From CAZNPL01 sp964574815 (GTDB lineage: Bacteria > Planctomycetota > Phycisphaerae > UBA1845): a stretch of DNA of 64,000 nt. The DNA lies in NCBI GenBank assembly GCA_964574815.1, contig CAZNPL010000026.1:33079-97078 (forward strand). The letters are read 5' to 3'. The notes below the pieces were generated by a model, which did not search any database, was not told the DNA's origin, and saw nothing but the letters and a program-made list of their open reading frames with translations. The position numbers were made by a program, and so were the translations under genes. Positions 18,480 through 26,615 of this stretch are shown piece after piece; within the stretch, counting starts at the first letter, position 1; each line of letters opens with the position of its first letter.

Positions 18480-19289
18480 TTACTTCGTCTGCTCCAGAGG
18501 AATCGCGGCGGCCGGATCCAGCACGCGGAACGTGAATGACTCGGTCAGATATAGCTCGACGTTCTCGCGATCGTGCATGGCATACCCGATCGAGATATCC
18601 TGGCCGACCACCAGTTCGAAATCTCCGCCGCGCGTTGACAGCAGCACCCCGCCGTCGAGCGCCGGACCCCAGAGAATCTCGCCCCCCAGTGTATCGCGGA
18701 TGATCCGTTTGGGCGGATAGCCGCCTCGACCCGCCTGCATCAGCGGGTAATAACTATCCGTGCCGAGCACCAGCGCATAAGGCCCCCCCACGCCGGACAC
18801 ACTGAGTGCCTTCACGCCCTCGGCGACCGACTTGGTGATCTCCTCCGCATCCTTCGGCAGACCGATCGCCGGATGCTGAGAGCTAGGGATGATGCCGTCG
18901 ACGCGCCCGGCCTCGAAGCCTCGGTAGATGGCCGTTTCTTCAAAGTAAACCAGCTTCCGCGCCGCGTCCTCCAACGTGCTCAAGTCCGCGTCCTTGCACC
19001 CGCGGGTGATGTTGTCCAGTTCCAACTGCGCGACCACAAACGGGATGCGAACCTCAATCAGCGGCGTCACCCGGCGCATGCCCCATGGGACGCCGCCGGG
19101 CCCCTCCTCGTGCGGAATCTCGAGCCGCCCCAGATTCACCGCCCCCAGAGTGGCGCCGTGCGGCCCGTCGAAATCCACCAGTCTTCGCGCGGAAAGCTGG
19201 CCCTTCAATATGCTCACCGCCGTCGCGTCGACCTCCTCCCATGCCTCCGCCGTCAGCGGCGCCAACGAACGCCTGAGCCAATCGTGCAT
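18480..19289 (-). CDS. encapsulin nanocompartment shell protein
   Basis: A 269-residue HK97-fold protein of the encapsulin (linocin M18) family that self-assembles into a hollow protein shell. Recognisable regions are the N-terminal RRSLAPLTAEAWEEVDATAV helix, the A-domain GVGGPYALVLGTDSYYPL and the C-terminal FELVVGQDISIGYAMHD ... LYLTESFTFRVLDPAAA. ATG 19289 starts the family-typical M-x-W-L-R-R-x-LAPLT and lies 4 bases downstream of the cargo ferritin stop codon; the open frame further upstream overlaps that gene and is rejected. Shell and cargo are clearly one operon. Family-1 length suggests a T=1 shell, but this is inferred from size only. Confidence 0.95.
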   Translation of the reverse strand: MHDWLRRSLAPLTAEAWEEVDATAVSILKGQLSARRLVDFDGPHGATLGAVNLGRLEIPHEEGPGGVPWGMRRVTPLIEVRIPFVVAQLELDNITRGCKDADLSTLEDAARKLVYFEETAIYRGFEAGRVDGIIPSSQHPAIGLPKDAEEITKSVAEGVKALSVSGVGGPYALVLGTDSYYPLMQAGRGGYPPKRIIRDTLGGEILWGPALDGGVLLSTRGGDFELVVGQDISIGYAMHDRENVELYLTESFTFRVLDPAAAIPLEQTK

Positions 19290-19293
19290 GATT

Positions 19294-19665
19294 CTATCCT
19301 TTGTCGATTTTGCCGATGCCGAGGTCGCCGCTCGATCGAGCCGTCTCATCCCCTTGCGACGAACCTTCCTCCTCACCCTCTTCCAGGTGTGCAATCGGTG
19401 CCGAGGTGAAAAGATAAGTCTTCAGTTCCTCATCGAACTTCGGCATGCGACGTCGAAGCCACTCCAACGCCATCGCAGCGTGTTCGATCTCCTCGTCGCG
19501 GTTGTGGGCCAGGATCTCCTTGAGACCCTCATCGGTACACACGTCCACGCGCTGGTTGTACCAGTCCACCGCCTCCAGCTCCTCGATCAGACTCGCCAGC
19601 GCCCGATGCGCATCGCGGGCGTCCGCCGAAAGTTCGGAGGCCGGTTCATGATATCCCGTGCTCAT
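19294..19665 (-). CDS. encapsulated ferritin (EncFtn) with targeting peptide
   Basis: A 123-residue iron-oxidising cargo of the encapsulin. The ferritin-like core (about 15-90) keeps the EncFtn pattern EELEAVDWYNQRVD ... LAHNRDEEIEHAAMALEWLRR, with Glu29, Glu59 and His62 at the spacing of the ferroxidase ligands in Rhodospirillum EncFtn. EncFtn builds an annular decamer and hands Fe3+ to the shell lumen. An acidic linker (about 92-110) leads to DLGIGKI (114-120), which matches the short LGIG-type peptide that docks cargo onto the shell. AGGAG lies 8 bases before ATG 19665. The reading frame extends upstream, but that part has no family similarity. Confidence 0.95.
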   Translation of the reverse strand: MSTGYHEPASELSADARDAHRALASLIEELEAVDWYNQRVDVCTDEGLKEILAHNRDEEIEHAAMALEWLRRRMPKFDEELKTYLFTSAPIAHLEEGEEEGSSQGDETARSSGDLGIGKIDKG

Positions 19666-19893
19666 GCGGTAAACTCCTCTCGCTTCGGAGTGTTGTCCGG
19701 GTGGGCTGCGAAGCTCGTTCGACCACGCCTCTCTGCCGTATCCGTGCCGACATCTTCCACAAATACCACCGCGACGCAAGAGGGCAAGGCGAAGATCTCC
19801 GGCCAAGGGCGGCACCTTCCAGGTTGCGCTCGATCTTGGATGCCATGAGTCCGCCTGAAGCGGACCCGCCCTTGCGGTGTGTCGAGTACCGCC

Positions 19894-21072
19894 TTACCCT
19901 TCCGACCGCGCCGCCTGGAGGCCCGGCGGTAGCTGCCCCGGCATGTCCTCCTCGAGCTCCAGCTTGAGCGACAGGAACTTCAACAAATCCTTAAGCGTCA
20001 GCGTGCCCCGCAGCTTGCCCCCTTCGACCACCATCAGCCTCGAGGCCCCGTCACGCTGCATCTTCTTCAACGCCTTCACCGCGTCCGCGCCCGCCTCGAT
20101 CGTGTTCTCGTCCGAGCACGTGTGGGCCACGTCACGCACGACCCGCTCTTCCCATTGATCGCGAGGCACCTCCCGGATCTCGCGTGAGGTGATGCAGCCC
20201 ACCAGCGCGCCGTTCTCGGTCACCGGGAACATCCGGTGGTGATGCTGGTACATGTAGTTCTCCACGACGTCCCTGATGGTAGCCGTCGGCGGAACCGTGA
20301 TGGGCTCGGTCGCCATAAACTGCCGCACCGGTTCTCCTTCCAGCACTCGGCGAACCAGCAATTGCTGATAGGACGACTGCGCCGCGCCACGCAGAAAAAG
20401 CCCGATCAAGACCCACCAGATGCCACCTATCAGGTTACCCGTCACGATGCTCAACACGCCCAGCACGATCAGCATCACGCCGAAACCCATTCCGATCCGC
20501 GATGTCGTGCGGGTAGCCTGTTTCAAATTGTTCTTCGCCTTCCACAACGCCGAACGCAGAACACGCCCGCCGTCGAGCGGAAACGCCGGAATCAGGTTGA
20601 ACACCACCAGCACCACGTTCATGATGCCCACGTACGACAGCACACCCGTCACAGGCTTGGGCCAGTTCAGCGTGTTACCCGCCGCCGCCGCCCCCAGACA
20701 GATCGCCCCGATCAGCACACTGGTAATCGGGCCGGCGATCGCGACCTGAAACTCGGCCTTCGCCGTCGGCGGCTCCTCGCTCATCTCCGCCACTCCGCCG
20801 AAAATGAAAAGCGTGATCCCCTTCATCGGCATGCCGTGCCGCCGGGCCACCAGAGAGTGACCGAACTCATGCGCCACGATCGACGCGAACAGCCCAAGCG
20901 CCGCGATCGTCCCCATCGTCCAGTACTGAGCCTTGGTCATGTCCGGAAACTGGGCCGGAAACAGGCCGGCCGCCAGGGACCAACTCAGCAGCAGAAAAAT
21001 CAACACCCAGCTCAGGTCGACCCGCACCGGGAATCCGAACAACGAAAATAGCTTTATGCCCTTACCGAACAT
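19894..21072 (-). CDS. site-2 protease (M50 family) with CBS domain pair
   Basis: A 392-residue intramembrane zinc metalloprotease. HEFGH at 68-72 gives the zinc His residues and catalytic Glu; NLIPAFPLDGGR (159-170) brings the third ligand Asp167. About six hydrophobic segments span 15-235. Residues from about 245 form two CBS modules (FMATEPITVPPTATIRDVVENYMYQ ... HTCSDENTIEAGADAVKALKKMQ) that may sense adenine nucleotides. This is the SpoIVFB/Rv2625c-like arrangement without a PDZ domain, known to release membrane-bound regulators. No anti-sigma factor is beside it. It precedes the ferritin/encapsulin pair by about 230 bases in the same direction. Confidence 0.94.
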   Translation of the reverse strand: MFGKGIKLFSLFGFPVRVDLSWVLIFLLLSWSLAAGLFPAQFPDMTKAQYWTMGTIAALGLFASIVAHEFGHSLVARRHGMPMKGITLFIFGGVAEMSEEPPTAKAEFQVAIAGPITSVLIGAICLGAAAAGNTLNWPKPVTGVLSYVGIMNVVLVVFNLIPAFPLDGGRVLRSALWKAKNNLKQATRTTSRIGMGFGVMLIVLGVLSIVTGNLIGGIWWVLIGLFLRGAAQSSYQQLLVRRVLEGEPVRQFMATEPITVPPTATIRDVVENYMYQHHHRMFPVTENGALVGCITSREIREVPRDQWEERVVRDVAHTCSDENTIEAGADAVKALKKMQRDGASRLMVVEGGKLRGTLTLKDLLKFLSLKLELEEDMPGQLPPGLQAARSEG

Positions 21073-21200
21073 GTCTGTTTACCTGCTCGTCTGTCGTTCG
21101 TGATGTCATCTTGCCCCGCGAGACCGTGCCGAGCCGCCGCATCCGCCTCGGCGCACGACCTCACGTGAAGATGAGATCGCGCCGAAATGGACGTAGTTCC

Positions 21201-21518
21201 TCAGATCGCGTTCGTTCCTGCACTAACACCCCCCGCCTCGGCCGGCGGCTTCGTCGGAGGCTGCTTCGGAACGGGCGGATCTTTCGGCGGCCGACGATCA
21301 GGCCGCGGAGGATTCTCACGACGAGGCGGCGTCGGCGGATCCTTCGGCGGCGGATTCTCGGGAGCAGGCCGCGGCGTCGGCAGCTCGCGCTCCGGCGGCT
21401 TCTTCTTCGGCTCTTCCGGCTCCGACTGAGCAACCGCCCGGCCCCTCACACTCAGCGCCGCGCGAATCTTCTCAAAACGTCTCATCTTCATACCAAGTTG
21501 TCGCGTTTCTCTTTCCAC
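21201..21518 (-). CDS. hypothetical proline- and lysine-rich small protein
   Basis: A possible 105-residue protein, beginning at GTG 21518 or at internal ATG codons 21491 and 21485. The first 30 residues are mixed (MKMRRFEKIRAALSVRGRAV); the rest is dominated by PP, EPKKKPPE and PPKDPP stretches, so it would be disordered. The opposite strand encodes a Gly-rich open frame that is the mirror of this composition, and no good ribosome-binding site was found. It may be a cell-envelope linker protein or a non-coding low-complexity stretch. I do not recognise a family. Confidence 0.35.
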   Translation of the reverse strand: MERETRQLGMKMRRFEKIRAALSVRGRAVAQSEPEEPKKKPPERELPTPRPAPENPPPKDPPTPPRRENPPRPDRRPPKDPPVPKQPPTKPPAEAGGVSAGTNAI

Positions 21519-21638
21519 GCCGGTAGCATCCCACCTCAGGCTGACAAGAGCGTGAATTCAACATGACCGATTCGTCAGGTTAACCCATCGCGCCCGACAG
21601 CCCCGATATTGACCTTTAAAGCGGCTGAAATCCTCTGT

Positions 21639-22676
21639 ATGACCGACTTTTCGGCACTGCCGCTGGAAGCATTGATCGCGATATTCGCCGTGTGCGCCGT
21701 GGTGATCGGCGTGTTTGGCACCCGCCTGGCCCATTTGGCCGACAGGCTCGCCGACGCCACGGGACTCGGTGAAGCGGTATTCGGCGCCGTCTTCCTCGGC
21801 GCCAGCACTTCGCTCCCGGGCATTGTCACGTCAACTTCCGCCGCGCTCGACGGACACGCCGACCTGGCCTTCAGCAACGCCCTCGGCGGCATCGCCGCCC
21901 AGACGGTCTTCCTCGCCATCGCCGATATGTTCTACCGAAAGGCCAACCTCGAGCACGCCGCCGCCTCCGTCCCAAACATGATGCTGGGCGCCCTCCTGCT
22001 CATCCTGCTCATGGCCGTCCTCGTGTTCATGAACGCGCCCGCCGTCGAAGTATGGAGCGTCCATCCCGCGTCGCTCCTTCTCGTGCTGACCTACCTGTTG
22101 GGCATCCGCATGATCGCCGCCGCGCGTGGAGCCTCCACCTGGCGCGCCGCCCGCACCCCCGAGACGGTCCTCGACGTCCCCGAGAAGGCCGTTCCCGTCG
22201 CGCGCCGCCAGGTCTTCCGTTACTGGCTCTGGTTCGGCGTATTCGCGGCACTGCTGGCCATCGCCGGACACATCCTCGCCCGCACGGGCGTGGCCTTCTC
22301 ATTCAAGACCGGAATCTCCGAGACCGTCATCGGCGGGTTCTTCACCGCAGTCGCCACCTCCCTTCCGGAGTTGGTGACCTCCGTCGCAGCGGTTCGAAAA
22401 GGCGCGCTCACACTGGCCGTCGGCGACATCATCGGCGGCAACAGCTTCGACGTGCTCTTCGTTGCCGTGGCCGACGTCGCCTATCGCAAAGGCTCCATCT
22501 ACCACGCCTTGTACGACCGCCAGGAATTCATCGTCGCCCTCGCGGCTTTGTTGACCGCCGTCCTCCTGCTCGGCCTGCTCCGCCGCGAAAAACGCGGAAT
22601 CGCAAGCATCGGATTCGAAAGCTTCTTCATCCTGATCCTCTACTGCGCCGGCCTTATCATTCTGGCCTCGTGCTAG
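21639..22676 (+). CDS. CaCA-family cation antiporter (Na+/Ca2+ exchanger-like)
   Basis: A 345-residue membrane protein with about ten hydrophobic segments and the two inverted alpha-repeats of the Ca2+:cation antiporter superfamily: GEAVFGAVFLGASTSLPGIVTSTSAALDG in the N half, and ETVIGGFFTAVATSLPELVTS followed by VGDIIGGNSFDVLF in the C half. The second repeat keeps the acidic SLPELV motif; the first has SLPGIV, so one usual Glu is Gly, which may alter ion choice. A hydrophilic loop lies between the halves (about 160-190). The ATG at 21639 starts just before the first membrane segment, although the ribosome-binding site is weak and an upstream TTG is possible. Confidence 0.85.
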   Translation: MTDFSALPLEALIAIFAVCAVVIGVFGTRLAHLADRLADATGLGEAVFGAVFLGASTSLPGIVTSTSAALDGHADLAFSNALGGIAAQTVFLAIADMFYRKANLEHAAASVPNMMLGALLLILLMAVLVFMNAPAVEVWSVHPASLLLVLTYLLGIRMIAAARGASTWRAARTPETVLDVPEKAVPVARRQVFRYWLWFGVFAALLAIAGHILARTGVAFSFKTGISETVIGGFFTAVATSLPELVTSVAAVRKGALTLAVGDIIGGNSFDVLFVAVADVAYRKGSIYHALYDRQEFIVALAALLTAVLLLGLLRREKRGIASIGFESFFILILYCAGLIILASC

Positions 22677-22864
22677 ACGCCGGACCTGCGATTCAGCCCC
22701 ATGACAGCTAATTCAGCCCGAATACATCGCCTTTTCAGCATCGAACATGATGCTTATATTGGGTTGTGTCGGCCGGTAACTTGACCACGCTCGTGTGAGC
22801 AAGCTCCTCTAATCCGGGCGGCCGGCACGAGCAGCGAAACGCCGCAACCGAGGTAAGCTCAGCA

Positions 22865-23155
22865 ATGACCGCATCCAACGCAAACGCCGATGAAAAAGCC
22901 ATCGAGACCATACGCGAAAAGTTCGGCTCAACCTGGGAATCCACCTATTCCCAGGGCAAGGAGTCCATCACCCTCGAGCTCACCCAGACGCTCGGCCTTC
23001 GACGCGAACAGGCCGTGGAATTAATCGACAGGCTGGAAAAGGACGGCAAACTGACCTTCTCGAGCGAAACGCCAGGGGGAACCGGCTCATCAACAGGACG
23101 GCCTGCAACATCCTCATCGGGCCTTCCCCCGCTCGGCCAGTGGAACGTGGGCTGA
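22865..23155 (+). CDS. hypothetical 96-residue protein upstream of PP2C phosphatase
   Basis: The protein opens with a helical charged segment (AIETIREKFGSTWESTYSQG) and a second helix pair around LELTQTLGLRREQAVELIDRLEKDGKL, which looks like a winged-helix or UBA-like three-helix fold. It ends in a flexible Ser/Gly/Thr tail. A GAGGTAA site precedes ATG 22865. The gene ends 22 bases before the phosphatase gene, so the two are probably co-transcribed. I do not recognise a family. Composition and the ribosome-binding site support a real gene. Confidence 0.62.
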   Translation: MTASNANADEKAIETIREKFGSTWESTYSQGKESITLELTQTLGLRREQAVELIDRLEKDGKLTFSSETPGGTGSSTGRPATSSSGLPPLGQWNVG

Positions 23156-23177
23156 GTCCGGGTTTTCGGAGTCCCCA

Positions 23178-24032
23178 ATGAGCAACGCGCGACCCATCGA
23201 CTGCTCCGGACTCACCGATGTGGGCCGAGAGCGTGACGTCAACGAAGATCAGTTTCTTATTGCCGACATTCGCCAATCCAAAACGGCTCGAGCCTCCAGC
23301 CTCTCACCCGAGGACCAAACCCAAGTGTTCGGCGATACCGAGGGGAAGCTTTTTGTAGTTGCCGATGGTATCGGCGGACACGCCGCCGGGCAGCGCGCCA
23401 GCACAATCGCCGTCGAAACGGTACTCGACTACCTGGCCAGTATTGCGCCGTCGATTCTGAGCCCCGGCGGGTCCCCCAACGACCAGCTCGAGGAGGAACT
23501 GAAGAAGGCCATCCAGCGGTGCCAGGACGTGATTGAATCGGAAACGTCCGCCATGCCCCAACGCACGGGCATGGGCACGACGCTTACCATGTCGTACGTC
23601 GTCTGGCCCTTGTTGTACGTGGCCCACGCAGGGGACAGCCGTTGCTACCTGCTGCGAGGGAACGAGCTGCAGCGCATTACGCGGGATCACACTGTAGGAC
23701 AGGAGATGCTCGAGGCTGGAACGCTTTCGCCGGCTCAGGCCGAGCGTTCCTATATGAGCAACATGCTCTGGAACACGGTCGGCGGAGGATCTTCGGATTT
23801 GGCGCCGGAGGTTTACACGGTGACGCTCGAGCCGCGCGACGTCATCCTCCTGTGCACAGACGGCCTCACCAACCACGTCTCGGAGGACGAGATCGCAGAA
23901 ATGCTGGCGGCCGACGATCCGGCTGAACAGATCTGCCGCAACCTCGTCGATGCGGCCAACGACGGCGGCGGCTCCGACAATATCACCACCGTAGTGGTCC
24001 GGATCCTCGAAGGCACCCAGGGTGATGCCTGA
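23178..24032 (+). CDS. PP2C-family serine/threonine protein phosphatase
   Basis: A 284-residue metal-dependent phosphatase without membrane segment. The PPM motifs are present in order: DVGRERDVNEDQFLI (about 13-27) with metal-binding Asp, VVADGIGGHAAGQRAS (about 55-70), GMGTTLTM, YVAHAGDSRCYLLRG, LCTDGLTNHVSEDEI (second metal Asp) and GGGSDNITTVVVR near the end. This is the bacterial Stp/PrpC type that reverses Ser/Thr kinase action. No Hanks-type kinase lies in the window, so its partner is elsewhere. The ATG at 23178 follows a GGAG site, and the preceding small gene is likely in the same transcript. Confidence 0.95.
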   Translation: MSNARPIDCSGLTDVGRERDVNEDQFLIADIRQSKTARASSLSPEDQTQVFGDTEGKLFVVADGIGGHAAGQRASTIAVETVLDYLASIAPSILSPGGSPNDQLEEELKKAIQRCQDVIESETSAMPQRTGMGTTLTMSYVVWPLLYVAHAGDSRCYLLRGNELQRITRDHTVGQEMLEAGTLSPAQAERSYMSNMLWNTVGGGSSDLAPEVYTVTLEPRDVILLCTDGLTNHVSEDEIAEMLAADDPAEQICRNLVDAANDGGGSDNITTVVVRILEGTQGDA

Positions 24033-24331
24033 GCCGAAACCATGGCGTGACCAATTCGTTCGCCGGTCTCCGCCACTGCCGGACGCCCACGGTGGCGCTG
24101 ATGTCGCGATCGCATCAAGGGCGCCTCGTTCCGCGATCGGCTTACCAAGGTCGTTCCAATCCCCCCAGCTTATCGTGGTCGCCTCGCGGCGCGTGAGATT
24201 AGGAAACTGACGGGGAGCCCCCCTCAACACCTGGTTTATAAGCCGCATCGGCAGACCTTACTCCACCCTAAAGTTGGCTTGCCGATTTCCAGTCCCGCTG
24301 GTATCCTTGTAAGCGGTTGGAGGAACCGGAC

Positions 24332-25015
24332 ATGCGCTTTCTTGTCATCGAAGACAACGACCGCCTGGCCGAGCAGGTTCGCAAGATCATCGAGGAGCAG
24401 TCGTACGAAGTGCACGTGACCGCCTCCGGGCGCGAGGGCGAGCAGAAGGCCGCCCGCGAGTCATTCGACCTCATCATTCTGGATCTCATGCTCCCCGACT
24501 ACGACGGCGTCCAGCTCTGTCGGAACCTCCGCCGGAGGAAAATCGCCACCCCCATTCTGATGCTGACCGCGCTCTCCTCAACCGAGGACAAGGTGGAGGG
24601 ACTCAACGCCGGAGCGGACGATTACCTCCCCAAACCGTTCGAACCCGAGGAACTCCTGGCCCGCGTCAGGGCGCTGCTTCGGCGGGCGCAGCCGTCAGAG
24701 AGCACGGTCCTGTCCTTCGAAGACCTGGAGATGGATTTGGTGAAGCGCAAAGTCTCCCGCGCCGGCAAGCCCATCGACCTCACCGCCAAGGAGTTCGCGC
24801 TGCTGGAGTACCTCCTGCGCAACCCGGATAGGGTGCTCACACGCACCAACATCGCCGAACGAGTCTGGGGTCTGCTGTTCGAGGAGGAGAGCAACGTCAT
24901 CGAAGTGTACGTATCCCGCGTCCGACGAAAGGTCGATAAGGACTTCGAAAAGCAGCTCATTCACACGGTGATCGGGACCGGCTACGTCCTCAGTGCGGAT
25001 CGCCCCGCGCTCTAG
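24332..25015 (+). CDS. OmpR-family response regulator
   Basis: A 227-residue two-component regulator. The receiver domain (1-118) has the acidic pair Glu7-Asp8, phospho-acceptor Asp51 (IILDLMLPDYDGV), Thr in MLTALSS and Lys in YLPKPFEPEEL. The C-terminal winged-helix domain (about 130-225) includes LTAKEFALLEYLLRNPDRVLTR and NVIEVYVSRVRRKVD, the DNA-recognition region. The GGAGG box at 24319 favours ATG 24332 over an upstream TTG. A histidine kinase gene follows about 200 bases downstream, and the PP2C gene precedes it. Target genes cannot be told. Confidence 0.95.
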   Translation: MRFLVIEDNDRLAEQVRKIIEEQSYEVHVTASGREGEQKAARESFDLIILDLMLPDYDGVQLCRNLRRRKIATPILMLTALSSTEDKVEGLNAGADDYLPKPFEPEELLARVRALLRRAQPSESTVLSFEDLEMDLVKRKVSRAGKPIDLTAKEFALLEYLLRNPDRVLTRTNIAERVWGLLFEEESNVIEVYVSRVRRKVDKDFEKQLIHTVIGTGYVLSADRPAL

Positions 25016-25050
25016 AGCCAATCCCGATGCTTTTAATGAGTCGTGATGAG

Positions 25051-25130
25051 TGCCACTGGCGGCTTGTCCGCGCCGAGCGCGGGTGCCATGGGCAAGCGGC
25101 GCCGCCAGGGGCGGCGGAGCTTGCCCGTGC
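25051..25130. repeat. composite palindromic intergenic repeat
   Basis: Starts with CACTGGCGGCTTGTCCGC (25054-25071), which equals 18 consecutive bases of the reverse complement of the hairpin at 49153-49181. A second hairpin follows, GGGCAAGC at about 25090 pairing with GCTTGCCC at about 25122 and an internal GGCGCCGCC/GGCGGCG dyad. It lies between the response regulator and kinase genes and looks like a REP-type dispersed element. Confidence 0.5.
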
Positions 25131-25218
25131 GTTTTTTGTATCCAGTGTTGCCCATCACACTCGTCTCGGCATGCTAAGGGCCAACGACGACTTGTCCGCG
25201 CGTCGGAGAGCAGATCAG

Positions 25219-25995
25219 ATGGCTGAGCACGAAACGAGGAACACCGGAAACGAGGCGTCTGACAGACTCCAGCAACAGCATTCCCACTGGGAGCAGTTCA
25301 TATCGACCTTTGCCCACGAATTGAAAGCACCGCTGGCCGTCCTGGTCGGCGACGCTCAGACCCTTCGCCGGCAGGAGCCCCGACAAGACGGAGTCAGTGG
25401 ATTCGTCGAGACCGTCGAGAGAGAATCGCGGAAACTCCTCCGCTCGATAGAAGCCTTTGGCGCCTTGGCCGGAGCCAGGGCCCGCGAATGCCTCCCGGCG
25501 ACGACCGACGTCTCGCTTGAAGATACTGCCCTCACCTCGGTACAGGCGTGCCGGCCGCTCGCCGACGAGAGGGGGATCCGGATTCTTCCAAACTTCGACG
25601 CAACCGACGGCATCGAGGAGCCACACGTCGCGGGCGATCCCGACCTGCTGCGCGTCATGGTGGAAAACCTCATTGAAAACGCGATCGGGCGCTCTCACCC
25701 GAACGACACGGTGCAAGTAAGCGTCACCTCCTCCCCAACGCATGCCACCATAACGGTTCGCGACGGGGGACCTCATATCCCGACCGAGCAATTGAGCCAG
25801 GTGTTCGACGCCTTCGACCCATTCGCGACACGGAGCCGCCGCGGACCGATCTCCGCACTGCCTCTGGCCGTGGTGAAAGCCGTCGCAGGCCTGCACGGTG
25901 GTAAAGCAACGGCCGCAAACACTTCCGACGCGGGATGCGAGTTCACTGTCGGTCTGCCCACCAGCACGGCGTCTCAGTCCCGGCCCCCCGGATAA
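25219..25995 (+). CDS. soluble histidine kinase lacking a sensor domain
   Basis: A 258-residue protein made of only a kinase core. The HisKA dimerisation helix has the phospho-acceptor His33 (TFAHELKAPLAVLVGDAQTL). The ATP-binding domain shows the N box (VMVENLIENAIGRS), a G1 box changed to VRDGGPHIPTEQL, an F-box-like VFDAFDPF and a weak last Gly box (PLAVVKAVAGLHGG). There is no membrane segment or PAS/GAF domain. GGAGAG before ATG 25219 decides the start, although the frame is open to 25027. It probably partners the OmpR regulator 200 bases upstream. The altered D-x-G-x-G (DGGPH) could weaken ATP binding, so it may work mainly as phosphatase or adaptor. Confidence 0.82.
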   Translation: MAEHETRNTGNEASDRLQQQHSHWEQFISTFAHELKAPLAVLVGDAQTLRRQEPRQDGVSGFVETVERESRKLLRSIEAFGALAGARARECLPATTDVSLEDTALTSVQACRPLADERGIRILPNFDATDGIEEPHVAGDPDLLRVMVENLIENAIGRSHPNDTVQVSVTSSPTHATITVRDGGPHIPTEQLSQVFDAFDPFATRSRRGPISALPLAVVKAVAGLHGGKATAANTSDAGCEFTVGLPTSTASQSRPPG

Positions 25996-26067
25996 CCCGC
26001 CAACGCCACTGCGAAAAACACGGCCGGCGGCGGATTTGCCCCCATGATTCATCGCGTGCACGCGGGA

Positions 26068-26099
26068 CGAATCGCCTGTACAATGCCTTCGGCGATTCG
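26068..26099. repeat. 9-bp inverted repeat after the kinase gene
   Basis: CGAATCGCC (26068-26076) is perfectly complementary to GGCGATTCG (26091-26099) with a 14-base loop. No T run follows, so intrinsic termination is doubtful; it could be an mRNA structure at the transcript end. It sits in a roughly 300-base gap (25996-26298) in which no gene was found. Confidence 0.4.
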
Positions 26100-26213
26100 A
26101 GACGGCATGGCGCCGGACGATAAGCGGACCGCAGGCCCGCTGGACCGATCCCTCCGGTGATAACGCTAATGTCAGGGAGCGTTCAGGCGTTGTTCAGAAA
26201 GGGCACCAAGCAT

Positions 26214-26226
26214 ACGCAATATGCGT
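26214..26226. promoter_or_regulatory. operator-like dyad ACGC-N5-GCGT upstream of csbD-like gene
   Basis: ACGCAATATGCGT is a near-perfect palindrome 73 bases before the csbD-like GTG start. A similar dyad with the same 5-base spacer lies directly behind that gene at 26497, suggesting two sites for one dimeric regulator. No regulator is identified. Confidence 0.35.
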
Positions 26227-26298
26227 CCTGGACGCATCGAGGTCTCCGTATCAGCGTGAGGCTCGAGCGCCTCGGGCCGGATACAACGGAGGACATCC

Positions 26299-26496
26299 GT
26301 GCATCGCAACGAATTGAAAAGCCGCTGGGAACAGGTGGAGGCCGACGTCCGGCGGCGCTGGGACAAGCTGACCGACGGCGACCTTCAGGCGGCCAAGGGC
26401 GAGACCGAAGAGCTCGCCGCCCGAATACAGCAGAAATATGGTGTGACCCGGGAAGAAGCGAACCGGCAGATCGACGAATTCTGCAGCGCCTGCTGA
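26299..26496 (+). CDS. CsbD family stress-response protein
   Basis: A 65-residue CsbD-like protein. The family pattern is clear: NELKSRWEQVEADVRRRWDKLTDGDLQAAKGETEELAARIQQKYG, i.e. the W-x-Q-x3-x-K-x2-W-x-K-L-T-D-x-D motif followed by the G-x2-E-x-L helix. Such proteins accumulate in general stress and stationary phase in many bacteria; their biochemical role is not known. It starts with GTG at 26299 preceded by a GGAGGA site. Trehalose-6-phosphate synthase follows 119 bases downstream, which fits osmotic-stress control of both. Confidence 0.93.
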   Translation: MHRNELKSRWEQVEADVRRRWDKLTDGDLQAAKGETEELAARIQQKYGVTREEANRQIDEFCSAC

Positions 26497-26513
26497 ATAC
26501 GCTTGGTGCGTAT
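26497..26513. promoter_or_regulatory. operator-like dyad ATACGC-N5-GCGTAT between csbD-like gene and otsA
   Basis: A perfect 6-bp inverted repeat beginning right after the stop codon of the csbD-like gene, about 100 bases before otsA. It shares ACGC-N5-GCGT with the dyad at 26214. It could be an operator for otsA; no T run supports a terminator. Confidence 0.35.
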
Positions 26514-26615
26514 GCCATGCCCGGTGGTGTCTTGCGTGGAGTTGGATGTAAAGCACTTGCGAGCCAGCGGCTCCAGCGGGCGATCGCTACGACGACGAAC
26601 TTCTGACCTGTAACC

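Noticed and set aside
21187..21429. A Gly-rich plus-strand frame
   Set aside because: It is the mirror of the Pro/Lys-rich minus frame; at most one of them is real and neither has a strong ribosome-binding site.
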